DNA of 64,000 nt from Mesorhizobium sp. NZP2298 (GCF_013170825.1 NZ_CP033365.1:4724001-4788000); one strand, 5' to 3'; shown: positions 10,118-16,854, counted from the stretch's first letter. A program made the numbers and translations. The notes: a model not told the origin generated them from the letters alone.

Positions 10118-10194
10118 GCGGGTGTAGCTCAGTTGGTTAGAGTGCCGGCCTGTCACGCCGGAGGTCGCGGGTTCGAGCCCCGTCACTCGCGCCA
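10118..10194 (+). tRNA. tRNA-Asp (anticodon GTC), integration target
   Basis: Complete cloverleaf with acceptor GCGGGTG/CACTCGC, anticodon loop CTGTCAC (GTC at 10152-10154), T-arm GGTTCGAGCC and encoded CCA. Its last 50 bases (10145-10194) are repeated exactly at 19825-19874, so the gene is the attachment site of the element downstream and its 3' half is restored by the element copy. Confidence 0.97.
10145..10194 (+). repeat. attL: 50-bp direct repeat within tRNA-Asp
   Basis: Identical base for base to 19825-19874. It starts in the anticodon stem and ends at the encoded CCA; flanking bases differ (G at 10144 against C at 19824; C at 10195 against A at 19875). Confidence 0.95.
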
Positions 10195-10254
10195 CTCTCA
10201 ATCCCTTGTTATACAAGGCTTTAATGGGAGTGGCGCTGAAGTTGAGTTGGACGA

Positions 10255-10290
10255 GTTTCAACTTTTTTCGCCGCCTAGTTTCAACTTTTT
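10255..10290 (+). repeat. Arm-like repeats at the left end of the element
   Basis: Two copies of GTTTCAACTTTTT (10255-10267 and 10278-10290) separated by a short GC-rich spacer. Matching copies lie near the right end at 19746 and, inverted, at 19785. Paired short repeats near both att sites are typical of arm-type sites for tyrosine integrases or excision factors. The repeats overlap the end of a possible small minus-strand gene. Confidence 0.5.
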
Positions 10291-10377
10291 GAACTCCTTG
10301 TGTTCCTGGCCGAGTAGCTTGCGACCTTTACGGCGGTGTTCGTCAGCAGTGCGCACTGCAACGAGATTGACCGGCAT
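10258..10377 (-). CDS. Possible small basic protein (39 aa)
   Basis: Minus-strand frame starting MPVNLVAVRTADEHRRKGRK, rich in Lys/Arg, directly after the tail-chaperone gene. In GTA-like and HK97-like gene orders a second small tail-chaperone gene often sits here, but I see no family motif. The ribosome site is weak and the 3' end overlaps the arm-like repeats, so it may be non-coding. Confidence 0.25.
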   Translation of the reverse strand: MPVNLVAVRTADEHRRKGRKLLGQEHKEFKKLKLGGEKS

Positions 10378-10402
10378 ATACGTCCGCTGAAGCGATTTAT
10401 TC

Positions 10403-10579
10403 TCATCTATGGAATTGCCCATCTTGGCGAGCGCCGGCAACACCGGCCGCAAGCAACGCGCGGATAGTGGTCAACGATGCGCCATCGTCAGAGTTGAGTT
10501 CTGCAACGATGTCGACAAACGGCTTCCCTGCCGACCGCTCCGCGGCAACCAAGGTATTGGCGTTAAATTTTAGGTTCAT
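10403..10579 (-). CDS. Phage tail assembly chaperone-like protein (GTA-gp10/TAC_11-like)
   Basis: 58 residues, starting MNLKFNANTLVAAERSAGKP. The layout of a beta-strand 'L-x-F-N-x-N-x-L', a helix, a short acidic loop and a second helix ending in LTTIRALLAAGV fits the small GTA-gp10/tail-tube chaperone family. Its ATG overlaps the stop of the HK97-gp10-like gene (ATGA), so the two are translationally coupled, as in head-tail connector operons. No tail tube or tape-measure gene follows. Family call is by pattern only. Confidence 0.55.
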   Translation of the reverse strand: MNLKFNANTLVAAERSAGKPFVDIVAELNSDDGASLTTIRALLAAGVAGARQDGQFHR

Positions 10580-11091
10580 GTGGTGGTGCCTTTCTTCGCC
10601 GCACGCGCCGCAATGCGCTTGGCCGATTTGTCTATTTCAGTTGCTAGATCGCCCTTGATGCTGCGTAGAACCTTGTTGCGATTTCCGCGTAGGGCCGGGC
10701 CGAGATACGGCTGTGCTGGCGAATGCCGAGTTCCAAATTCAGCGAACAGGGCATGCGGTGCCGTAGCAGCCACCCGCACCAGAGCTGACGCACCGCGGCC
10801 TGCCGCAGCACGATTTGCGTCGCGAGCGGCCGATGATGCGTTCTCGTCCGATCCGCCACCCGCCTTGGATTTGGCATAGGCGGCCTTGCCGGCGTTAGTG
10901 CGAACGACAGTGGCCTTGATGGATTCCTTCAGGTCGCCGGTCAGCACAGGCGCACTGGCCTTGGCGTCGGCCACGATAGGGGCAGCGGCCTTTTTCAGGG
11001 CGCGTTCCATGATCCCGCGCTGGGTCGATTTCTTGAATTCCTCGAGGTTCTTTTTGAGGTCGGCCAGGCCGTCGACCTTAAAGTTGGCCAT
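10576..11091 (-). CDS. HK97-gp10-like head-tail connector protein
   Basis: 171 residues starting MANFKVDGLADLKKNLEEF. The motif order is that of the HK97 gp10/tail-completion family: 'L-K-x-L-x-x-L/F' N-terminus, KKAAAPIVADAKASAPVLTGDLKESI, then HALFAEFGTRHSPAQPYLGPAL near residues 115-140. It would join the neck or tail terminator in a siphovirus particle. A 40-residue low-complexity Ala/Ser/Asp insert (about 76-110) is unusual. The longer upstream frame was rejected because similarity begins at this Met. Without portal and capsid genes nearby its partner must come from elsewhere, if it is used. Confidence 0.75.
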   Translation of the reverse strand: MANFKVDGLADLKKNLEEFKKSTQRGIMERALKKAAAPIVADAKASAPVLTGDLKESIKATVVRTNAGKAAYAKSKAGGGSDENASSAARDANRAAAGRGASALVRVAATAPHALFAEFGTRHSPAQPYLGPALRGNRNKVLRSIKGDLATEIDKSAKRIAARAAKKGTTT

Positions 11092-11353
11092 GGCTGTGCG
11101 ACCGCGCCGGGAAGCGTTGGGTGGATTTGGGCATGGGGTGTCCTGTGGAAAGTGGGCGAACGCCTGTGGAAAGCGTGCATTAGTGACGAATTGCGGCGCG
11201 TCGACGCGTGAATCATCTATCTGTAATGGTGATTGCCGGCGGCAACCTCTTTTCTGACAGCTTAGGCTGCACTCACACGGATGGCGGCGCGGCAATAATG
11301 CTTCGCTGGAGTGGCGGACCTAATTCCGCTTTAGAAAAAAGGGAGACGTCAAC

Positions 11354-11476
11354 ATGTCGACGTTGAAGTCAAAAGTTGTGAAAGTTAGGGCGTATTTCCG
11401 TACGCGCCTGGGCCGTCTTGAGCATGTTTGTGCTCATTTTCGGTCCTGGCCTCGCCAGCTTTCATTCGACTTTTAA
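11354..11476 (+). CDS. Possible small basic protein (40 aa)
   Basis: ATG 11354 follows AGGGAG with 7 bases between, a good ribosome site. The product (starting MSTLKSKVVKVRAYFRTRLG) is Arg/Lys-rich with a net positive charge and no recognisable domain. It lies head to head with the gp10-like gene and upstream of the membrane-protein/R-X4-H pair, which share its strand. Could be a real small protein or a leader; evidence is only the frame and ribosome site. Confidence 0.35.
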   Translation: MSTLKSKVVKVRAYFRTRLGRLEHVCAHFRSWPRQLSFDF

Positions 11477-11537
11477 GCTCGGCCTCGTAAACTGAGCCAG
11501 CCGCCGGGAATCACCTAAGCCTCAGAGGGAGACTCGA

Positions 11538-11822
11538 TTGGCATCTGACATCCTAAATACCATCGGCCTGACAATGGGCATGCTAGGCGTGGTCTTGATT
11601 TTCATCTGGGGGCCTCCGCTCCCTGATTTTGAGGAGAGCGTCGGACTTGCCCTCGAAGACGCCACAGTGCTTGCGGACGGGACGAGAATATCCGACATAA
11701 TCGACTCAAACAGACGACGAAAGTCGCGCCATAAGATCATATCTAGCATCGGCTTGGGTCTGATTTTTGTAGGATTTGGCCTCCAACTAGCGGCCCTGTG
11801 GCTGCCAGCGTTCATGCACTAA
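11538..11822 (+). CDS. Small membrane protein, two transmembrane segments
   Basis: 94 residues from a TTG start with GAGGGAG just upstream. Hydrophobic segments at about residues 8-26 and 69-91 flank a 40-residue polar loop ending in a basic patch (RRRKSRHK), which predicts the loop in the cytoplasm. No family recognised. It is 16 bp upstream of the R-X4-H protein gene and probably co-transcribed. Base composition here is lower in GC than the flanking chromosome, consistent with acquired cargo. Confidence 0.6.
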   Translation: MASDILNTIGLTMGMLGVVLIFIWGPPLPDFEESVGLALEDATVLADGTRISDIIDSNRRRKSRHKIISSIGLGLIFVGFGLQLAALWLPAFMH

Positions 11823-11838
11823 GCGCCGTAGGGGCACG

Positions 11839-12447
11839 ATGAAGCCAATTGCTGTCGATTTAGCGAACAACAAATTACTTCTAGCCGAACAAAGTTGCGC
11901 TCGGTTGCAGCAAGCCAACAATTATGAAGCTGCAGAGCAGGCGTGGGCTGATTTCCTCGTCGCTGTCGCGGCTACCTACTCAAAGCTGGAACAAGGCGCC
12001 AAAGGCGTCGGCAGAAGCGAGGCATGGTTTGGCCGCAGGAAGCACCAGCGAAAGACGGATCCGTTGCTTAAGTATCTTCATTTCGCACGGAACAGCGATG
12101 TGCATGGTATTGAACACATCACACATAGAGACGTTCCGACTATCGACGGGAAACCAATGGGTTTTCTGCCTGAGCACTTCGGAAGAGAAATTCCACTAAA
12201 GGTTCAGAGAGCCGATCCAATTACACATGAACCGATTGGCGAACCTTCCGATGCAACGCTTCGCGGTCCCAATATTGTACTTCGGACGGTCACAAATGCG
12301 AAATTTGGCGATGAGTGTGCCGTGCCAACCCAACATGAAGGTCACGCTATCGACGTTCCGACCCCGCAGATTATCGCGGAACTCGGGCTCAAGTACCTAA
12401 CGGCTATGGTTGCCGAGGCTCGGAGTTTAATTGTTCAAGGCGCATAG
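11839..12447 (+). CDS. Hypothetical protein with R-X4-H motif (HEPN-like?)
   Basis: 202 residues, start ATG with GGGG just upstream. Helical N-terminal half, then LLKYLHFARNSDVHGIEH: Arg84-Asn85 and His89 form an R-N-x3-H motif like the catalytic motif of HEPN ribonucleases. The C-terminal half (about 100-202) looks beta-rich and then helical, without a recognised domain. Together with the adjacent small membrane protein this is a plausible defence or toxin cargo pair. The motif alone is weak evidence; a non-nuclease role is possible. The 3' end overlaps a convergent phage-type gene by 44 bp. Confidence 0.6.
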   Translation: MKPIAVDLANNKLLLAEQSCARLQQANNYEAAEQAWADFLVAVAATYSKLEQGAKGVGRSEAWFGRRKHQRKTDPLLKYLHFARNSDVHGIEHITHRDVPTIDGKPMGFLPEHFGREIPLKVQRADPITHEPIGEPSDATLRGPNIVLRTVTNAKFGDECAVPTQHEGHAIDVPTPQIIAELGLKYLTAMVAEARSLIVQGA

Positions 12448-12586
12448 CCAGGTAGACGCTTACGACTAGATCGCGCATCTGCTGGCCGAGCATGTGTTCC
12501 CTAGCCGAGTATATCCCAGCTTCGATCATTGCCGGGGTAATGACCGCGATGTCGGCAGGCAATTCGTAGTTGATAATGTTAGGCAT
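12404..12586 (-). CDS. Small phage-type protein (60 aa)
   Basis: Starts MPNIINYELPADIAVITPAM and is predicted mostly helical. It resembles small connector-region proteins of unknown role that occur between phage head genes, for example through its ITPAMIEAG-x(5)-REH stretch. Its ATG overlaps the TAA of the gene fragment at 12579-12716, so it was once coupled to that upstream gene. Convergent 44-bp overlap with the R-X4-H cargo gene suggests cargo was inserted immediately beside it. Confidence 0.55.
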   Translation of the reverse strand: MPNIINYELPADIAVITPAMIEAGIYSAREHMLGQQMRDLVVSVYLAMRLEQLNSEPRQP

Positions 12587-12716
12587 TTTCGATCTGACCC
12601 CTCAACTTTTCAATCGCGGCGTTGTGCGGAAACTCGTCCGCGCGGTCGCCAGGGAAGGTCGGACTAGGTCCACGATGACCCCTCCGGGGGTCTAGATGGA
12701 CTTGGTGGGCTCGGCC
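12579..12716 (-). pseudogene. 3' fragment of a small gene, start lost or frameshifted
   Basis: An open frame of 45 codons with coding character (ends FPHNAAIEKLRGQIENA) and a TAA that overlaps the ATG of the next gene. The frame has no usable start codon. A strong ribosome site (GGAGG) with a GTG 7 bases on lies within it at about 12671, but that GTG is in another frame that stops after 23 codons. A one-base indel in a short gene, or truncation by the cargo insertion, would explain this. Confidence 0.35.
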
Positions 12717-12761
12717 CTAGGACCGGCTGCCAAGCCTAGCGATAACGCTAATACAGATTCT

Positions 12762-12789
12762 GCCTCGCGTGCGCGCAAGCGCGCGAGGC
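12762..12789. other. Strong GC-rich hairpin upstream of a small secreted-protein gene
   Basis: Stem of 11 bp beginning GCCTCGCG and closing CGCGAGGC with a 6-base loop. No T-run on either strand. It lies about 65 bases before ATG 12855 and could be part of its leader or a boundary between cargo and phage genes. Confidence 0.35.
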
Positions 12790-12854
12790 ACAAACGTGAT
12801 TTTGTGAGTGGCAGCAGATCGGTTACCCTACGTCAGCAACGAAGGGTGAACGAA

Positions 12855-13040
12855 ATGAAGATATTAGTCGCAATCGCTGCCGCACTGGGACTGTCCGTGT
12901 CCGCCGCTTCGGCAGAATGCGCCTTCCACTCCAAGGTATCGGCATCAGTCGACGCGCAGACTAAGACAGCGAGCGTCGAGAAGGCTGACACCACAGCCGA
13001 CACTTCGATAAAAAAAGAAGTGCCGCCAAAGACCGAATAA
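12855..13040 (+). CDS. Small secreted protein (61 aa), unknown function
   Basis: Starts MKILVAIAAALGLSVSAASA with a clear Sec signal peptide (cleavage predicted after ASA), then about 40 residues rich in Lys, Thr and Asp with one cysteine. Ribosome site AAGGG about 10 bases upstream. Tail to tail with the prohead protease gene, 3 bp apart. Not a phage structural gene; looks like cargo acting in the periplasm. Confidence 0.5.
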   Translation: MKILVAIAAALGLSVSAASAECAFHSKVSASVDAQTKTASVEKADTTADTSIKKEVPPKTE

Positions 13041-13043
13041 ACG

Positions 13044-13565
13044 TCAGCGGATTCCGCGTAGCCGCTGAGCCGCCTCGGCCCTGCGTCTGATGCGCTCGGT
13101 CGCTGCGGTGGCGTTGTGTTCGGCGCGCGTGAGGGCGGCGGATGTGGACTCGTAAGCAGGGAACGCCGTAAGCGTGATCTCATACAGGTCAACATCAGTG
13201 ATGGTCCGGAGCGGTAGACGATTGCCGCCGTCCTGCCAGTCCTCGGCACGCACCTGAAAGCCGAAGCTGCAGCCCTTAACGTCCTGACGTCCTACCGTGC
13301 CGATAGCTGTCTGCCCTTCAGGCGTCGATGGGTCAGCGTCCAGCGAGAACCAAAGACCAATCCTGTCTTCGCGCAATGTGAGCGTACCAGCCGAGACGCG
13401 CCCAAGCACGCGCCCGCTGTCGTGACTGAGGATAGCGACAACATCGGGCATATCTTTTAGCGTGCGAGTGAATGCCCCTTGCGCGATACGTTCGCGGAAC
13501 TCCCCGGCAATGACGGTCTCGCTGTTGAACATCACCGCATAGCCGGAGATGACGTTGCCTGTCAT
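13044..13565 (-). CDS. HK97 family prohead protease (S78)
   Basis: 173 residues with the family pattern: N-terminal GYAVMFNSETVIAGEFRERI, His48 in AILSHD, Ser100 in KGCSFGF and the late segment LYEITLTAFPAYEST. In HK97-type phages this protease cleaves the scaffold region of the capsid protein during head maturation. The start overlaps the upstream small gene (ATGA), with GGAG five bases before ATG. The major capsid gene that normally follows is missing; after the stop come unrelated plus-strand genes. Confidence 0.9.
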   Translation of the reverse strand: MTGNVISGYAVMFNSETVIAGEFRERIAQGAFTRTLKDMPDVVAILSHDSGRVLGRVSAGTLTLREDRIGLWFSLDADPSTPEGQTAIGTVGRQDVKGCSFGFQVRAEDWQDGGNRLPLRTITDVDLYEITLTAFPAYESTSAALTRAEHNATAATERIRRRAEAAQRLRGIR

Positions 13566-13741
13566 TTGCGCTCCAACTTGGCTTCCGCCCGGCCCAGCGC
13601 CGACTTGGCGCGGAGTTCGCGGGCAATCTTGATAGGATCCGTATCGGTATACTCTAGCGGCTTGCCAGGCAACTTGATGCGCCGCGACTTGCTGGTGGTG
13701 CGGGTGCGGGCCGTGTCTGCCTTTTCGATGTTAGACTGCAT
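13562..13741 (-). CDS. Small hypothetical protein (59 aa) upstream of prohead protease
   Basis: Starts MQSNIEKADTARTRTTSKSR and ends AKSALGRAEAKLERK; basic, helical C-terminus. Start supported by GGAGG six bases upstream. It overlaps the preceding gene by 11 bp and the protease start by 4 bp, so it is part of one translationally coupled string. In phage operons this position is normally held by the portal gene. No family recognised. Confidence 0.6.
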   Translation of the reverse strand: MQSNIEKADTARTRTTSKSRRIKLPGKPLEYTDTDPIKIARELRAKSALGRAEAKLERK

Positions 13742-14363
13742 AGCCAGCCTCCGTTACGTCTTTCACATATGTTGCGACCCGGCGCTGCGCGTCCCGATGG
13801 TCGCCCATGAAGAACGGACGGATAGGCCCGAGCGACGCCCACGAAACGCCTTCCGCTTCGATGGCCATGATCAGTTCATTGAGTTCGCCGTGCGCCTCGT
13901 CGGCCGCCTGCAGGGCGGTTACGAGGGCTGCAACACGCTTGCCAACTTCCGGCCCAACCGCATCACAAACAGCTTTGCCTGCCTTGGTTTCCAGTGCCAT
14001 GCGACGTTTCTGGATCTCGGCTAGAGCGGTCTCGCCTACCGCAATGCGATGGCGAGCGTCGGCGATGGCTTTGCGCTTTGTTGCCTTCGGGGAAGGATTG
14101 TCTTGCAAAAGCGCGGCCACCTCAGGGTGAATTTCTGGCGAGTCATCAACCGCCAATTCACGCTCGAATAGTTTCTGTTCCGCGCGATCGGCGCGAACCG
14201 CGGCGCTGATCTCGTTTTCTCTTTCTAGAAGGCGCGCCAAGTCTGGCAGCACTTCCGCGGCAGAAGGCACGCGATAGGCTTCAGGGTCGACCTTCGGCAC
14301 AACGCGCGGCGGGCGAACATCGACAGGTGCGGACTTGCGCGGGCGGGGGAAAATCGCTGCCAT
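13731..14363 (-). CDS. Hypothetical coiled-coil protein in phage operon
   Basis: 210 residues, Pro/Arg-rich N-terminus (about 1-40), then long charged helices (about 45-170) with coiled-coil character. Ribosome site GGAAGGA 7 bases before ATG. It is coupled to the 59-residue gene downstream and begins directly after the upstream gene. No domain recognised. A scaffold-like or packaging-accessory role would fit its helicity and position but is only inference. Confidence 0.6.
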   Translation of the reverse strand: MAAIFPRPRKSAPVDVRPPRVVPKVDPEAYRVPSAAEVLPDLARLLERENEISAAVRADRAEQKLFERELAVDDSPEIHPEVAALLQDNPSPKATKRKAIADARHRIAVGETALAEIQKRRMALETKAGKAVCDAVGPEVGKRVAALVTALQAADEAHGELNELIMAIEAEGVSWASLGPIRPFFMGDHRDAQRRVATYVKDVTEAGYAV

Positions 14364-14900
14364 TTAGGATTCCTTCCTGAATAGGTCTTGGATGACGTCA
14401 ACGAAGGCGCTGGCGTTGATGGTGGTGGATTTGCGGTGGCCGTTAGCCTGCCAATTCGCAGCCAACGCCCCAACAGGCACGAAACGCTCCGTGTGACCGC
14501 TGGTGGCGTCGTAAATGGTTACCTCAGGCCAGTTGCCGACGACTTCGATCCGGTCGCGGCGCAGTAGGTCGGCTTCACCGTGGATGGCAACGTCGGCAAT
14601 GACGTCGAGCGCCCGACCGGCCGTGTCGATGCTGTCCGGAGCGCCAGTCAGGTCGACACCACCAGGTGTTAGCGAACGATAGCGCGCAACTGCGTCTGGT
14701 GCCTCGTGCAGGGCAGTGTCGGCGGCGAGCGCGATGATTAACGACACCACATCGTGCGCGTCGAGTTCGGGCGCAATGCCCGGTCCGCCTAGAGGGAGCA
14801 CACCGCGCTCCTGCAGACGGCGAGAAATGGTAATGCTGCGGGATTTCGGAAATCCCAAGTGGTGCTCGATTGATGTCAAGCAGGCTCTAAGAGCAGCCAT
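14364..14900 (-). CDS. Hypothetical protein with N-terminal HTH-like segment
   Basis: 178 residues. The N-terminal 50 (LGFPKSRSITISRRLQERGVLPLGGPG) resemble a helix-turn-helix with a winged tail; the rest has a helical part with ALAADTALHEAPDAV and an acidic C-terminus. Ribosome site AAAGGAA upstream. It is the first gene after the terminator at 14946-14980 and heads the protease operon, the position often held by a small terminase subunit or a regulator. No terminase large subunit is present to test that idea. Confidence 0.55.
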   Translation of the reverse strand: MAALRACLTSIEHHLGFPKSRSITISRRLQERGVLPLGGPGIAPELDAHDVVSLIIALAADTALHEAPDAVARYRSLTPGGVDLTGAPDSIDTAGRALDVIADVAIHGEADLLRRDRIEVVGNWPEVTIYDATSGHTERFVPVGALAANWQANGHRKSTTINASAFVDVIQDLFRKES

Positions 14901-14945
14901 GGCGTGGCGTTCCTTTCATAGTTCGAAATTGCGTATGTGATGGGC

Positions 14946-14980
14946 AAAAAAAGAGCCGCGCTCCCGAAGGAGCAGCGGCT
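14946..14980 (-). terminator. Rho-independent terminator (minus strand)
   Basis: Hairpin 14954-14980 with two stacked stems (AGCCGC/GCGGCT and GCTCC/GGAGC, loop CGAA), followed on the minus strand by seven T (14946-14952). It would end transcription coming from the gene at 15195-15977. Confidence 0.8.
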
Positions 14981-15122
14981 GATTGGTCCCGCCTGATCTC
15001 TAGACCAATGACGGGATGCCCACGCCTGTGAGGGCAGGCAGGGCGGCGACGACCTAGGGAGAACGCCGCGAATTGTCGCTGGGTACTGCCCGAAGGTGCG
15101 CCCAGCGTCACGGGCAAGCCGT

Positions 15123-15150
15123 GAAACGAAAGGGCAGCCGAAGCTGCCCT
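15123..15150 (-). terminator. Second hairpin terminator (minus strand)
   Basis: Perfect 8-bp stem AGGGCAGC/GCTGCCCT with CGAA loop (15131-15150), followed on the minus strand by an interrupted T-rich tract. Placed 45 bases after the stop of the 15195-15977 gene; together with the hairpin at 14954 it insulates the protease operon from the replication side. Confidence 0.6.
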
Positions 15151-15194
15151 GTATCTCTCACCTATACCCCTGTGGGAATTTGAATTGGGTATGC

Positions 15195-15977
15195 CTATGC
15201 GGCGCGACGGACGGGTTTACGCCAGAACTCATCAACCGCCTGCATGCCGAGCATGACAAGCGCCCGACCAGCACCCTTTGCCCCGGCTTGATTTCCCACG
15301 CCGTGCTCGCGCCCGATTTTCTCTAATGTATCTCCGAATACGACGGCCGCCTCGAACGCTTCCCGCAACCAGCCAAGCACAGACTGCAACTCGGCCAATT
15401 CCCTGCCGCAATCGATATGATGCAATAGCGGCCAATCGCCATTCCACTTTTTCGCAACAGGCTTTGCACGCTTCTTGGTCTTATCGGGATCCGCCATCAC
15501 GGCGCGGGTGGCCGGCGTATCGAGGCGAGCTTTCTTGCCCTTGACCGTCTTCAGCCCCTTATCGACCAGATTGCCCGTGGATTCGTCTAGCCTGATGTCG
15601 GCCATCAGATAGATGTTCTCGGCGAGGTCGCGCCCAACCAAGTCATGCGGCCCATTCGCGACGTTCCAGAGATCGCGATAGCGTTCGGCCAGCGCCAGAC
15701 ACTGATCGTTTCCTTCCGCCTTCAGAAGCTTCTGCAATGGCCAGTCCACATTATCGTTGGCAGCCTGGCCGCTGTAACGGTTGCTTGTGATGCGCACAGC
15801 CTGCGCGCACAGCCGCCACTCGACAGACGGGCCGTCTGTTCCGTATCGGAAGCAGGGCTTGCCGCGGCGAGAGCTAGTGCGCGCGGGCATCCAGTCGCCA
15901 TCTGCGTCGTCAATGATCCGAGGCAATGCTTTCAGGTCTTCGGCCACGTCGAAGACGGGCCGTTCTGTCGTGTTCAT
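15195..15977 (-). CDS. Hypothetical protein, element-associated (260 aa)
   Basis: Start at ATG 15977 with GGGGA upstream (MNTTERPVFDVAEDLKALP). Mostly helical, with a central basic stretch of Lys/Arg (about 165-190) and a C-terminal helical segment (LAELQSVLGWLREAFEAAVV then GREHGVGNQAGAKGAGRAL). I recognise no domain. It sits between replication and morphogenesis genes and ends before two terminators, so it belongs to the replication-side transcript. Function unknown. Confidence 0.6.
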   Translation of the reverse strand: MNTTERPVFDVAEDLKALPRIIDDADGDWMPARTSSRRGKPCFRYGTDGPSVEWRLCAQAVRITSNRYSGQAANDNVDWPLQKLLKAEGNDQCLALAERYRDLWNVANGPHDLVGRDLAENIYLMADIRLDESTGNLVDKGLKTVKGKKARLDTPATRAVMADPDKTKKRAKPVAKKWNGDWPLLHHIDCGRELAELQSVLGWLREAFEAAVVFGDTLEKIGREHGVGNQAGAKGAGRALVMLGMQAVDEFWRKPVRRAA

Positions 15978-16064
15978 GTGGTGGTTCCCCAGGTGGTGGC
16001 GGCCCGAAGGCCGTAAGTGCCGCTTCCTCAAGCGGGTGGTCAGTTTTTATACAGGTTCGGCGGG

Positions 16065-16373
16065 CTAGGACTTTCGTCCACCCTCCCCCTGCGCCGCCTT
16101 TCGGGCGTCAGGGTTTTTGGGCGTTCTGAGTTCCTTGATTTCCTCGAGGAGGTTTTTGACCAGAAGTCCATAAACCTGTGTTAGCTCAGCTGGTGTCAGT
16201 TCGACCCGGATATCGTACGCGCCGGCATAGTTCACCTGCAGGTTGGCCGTCCCAAACAGCGTTGTCGTTCCGTCTCTAATGTCGGTGCCTACAATCAGAT
16301 TTTCGATCTGCTGGTCGAGCAGGATTACGCCTGTCTCGCCCGGATGATTGTGTGTTGTGGTCCTGATCTTCAC
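16065..16373 (-). CDS. Hypothetical small protein (102 aa)
   Basis: I set the start at GTG 16373 (VKIRTTTHNHPGETG) because GGAGG lies 5 bases upstream; the longer frame from a GTG at 16394 has no site. The product is predicted beta-rich then helical (LTPAELTQVYGLLVKNLLEE). No recognised family. It lies 87 bp upstream of the 260-residue hypothetical gene on the same strand. Confidence 0.55.
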   Translation of the reverse strand: MKIRTTTHNHPGETGVILLDQQIENLIVGTDIRDGTTTLFGTANLQVNYAGAYDIRVELTPAELTQVYGLLVKNLLEEIKELRTPKNPDARKAAQGEGGRKS

Positions 16374-16441
16374 GTTGGCCTCCTGCTTGATCACTCAGGT
16401 CTCAACCAATAATAGCATGCGGAACAAACCTTCGGGTCGCG

Positions 16442-16471
16442 GGGTTTCTCTGGCCACACAGGGAGAAACCC
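16442..16471 (+). promoter_or_regulatory. Hairpin that hides the ribosome site of the 16473 gene
   Basis: Perfect 9-bp stem GGGTTTCTC/GAGAAACCC (16442-16450 and 16463-16471). The GGGAG ribosome site of the following small gene lies in and beside the 3' arm and the ATG follows two bases later. Folding would block initiation, so translation may need a factor, a partner RNA or coupling. Confidence 0.5.
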
Positions 16472-16472
16472 G

Positions 16473-16637
16473 ATGATCCATTGGCTACTCAGAATTGGCG
16501 CCCTCTACGCGGCTTACAAACTCGGCGAAGCAGGCGGCCGCGCCCAGGCTCGCGCCGACATGCGTCTTCAGCCGCCGCTCGACTACGAGCGCTTGCCATC
16601 TGACCGCAACGAGGCGGAATTCGGCGAGCTGACGTGA
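16473..16637 (+). CDS. Small hypothetical protein (54 aa)
   Basis: Starts MIHWLLRIGALYAAYKLGEA: a short hydrophobic helix followed by a polar tail ending NEAEFGELT. It resembles tiny membrane-associated proteins of phages. Ribosome site GGGAG, within a stable hairpin. One of few plus-strand genes in the element and opposite in direction to its neighbours. Confidence 0.5.
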   Translation: MIHWLLRIGALYAAYKLGEAGGRAQARADMRLQPPLDYERLPSDRNEAEFGELT

Positions 16638-16653
16638 GCGTTGTCGTTTGCCG

Positions 16654-16854
16654 CTATGCCGCCTCGTCCTCGCTTCTGTTGTCATTGGCGGCAAGCAGCG
16701 CGACGACAGTCTTGCGGCTCGGTTCCACAAACGTGTGTGGACGGCGACCGGCCGGATTGGTGCCGTTCAGCAAAATGCGGCGCTCGTTATGGTAGGGGAT
16801 GGCGGCGTCATGGGCGCGCCAGTCGCGGCGAAGGCGATTTGTGGGGGTGGTCAT
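16654..16854 (-). CDS. Small hypothetical protein (66 aa)
   Basis: Frame from ATG 16854 (MTTPTNRLRRDWRAHDAAIP) ending VVALLAANDNRSEDEAA. Arg-rich and polar, with a purine-rich but weak ribosome site. The ending AANDNR is common in alphaproteobacterial small proteins. No family recognised. Confidence 0.4.
   Translation of the reverse strand: MTTPTNRLRRDWRAHDAAIPYHNERRILLNGTNPAGRRPHTFVEPSRKTVVALLAANDNRSEDEAA

Noticed and set aside
12762..12789. Rho-independent terminator
   Set aside because: The hairpin is strong but has no T-run on either side and no convergent gene end at a suitable distance.
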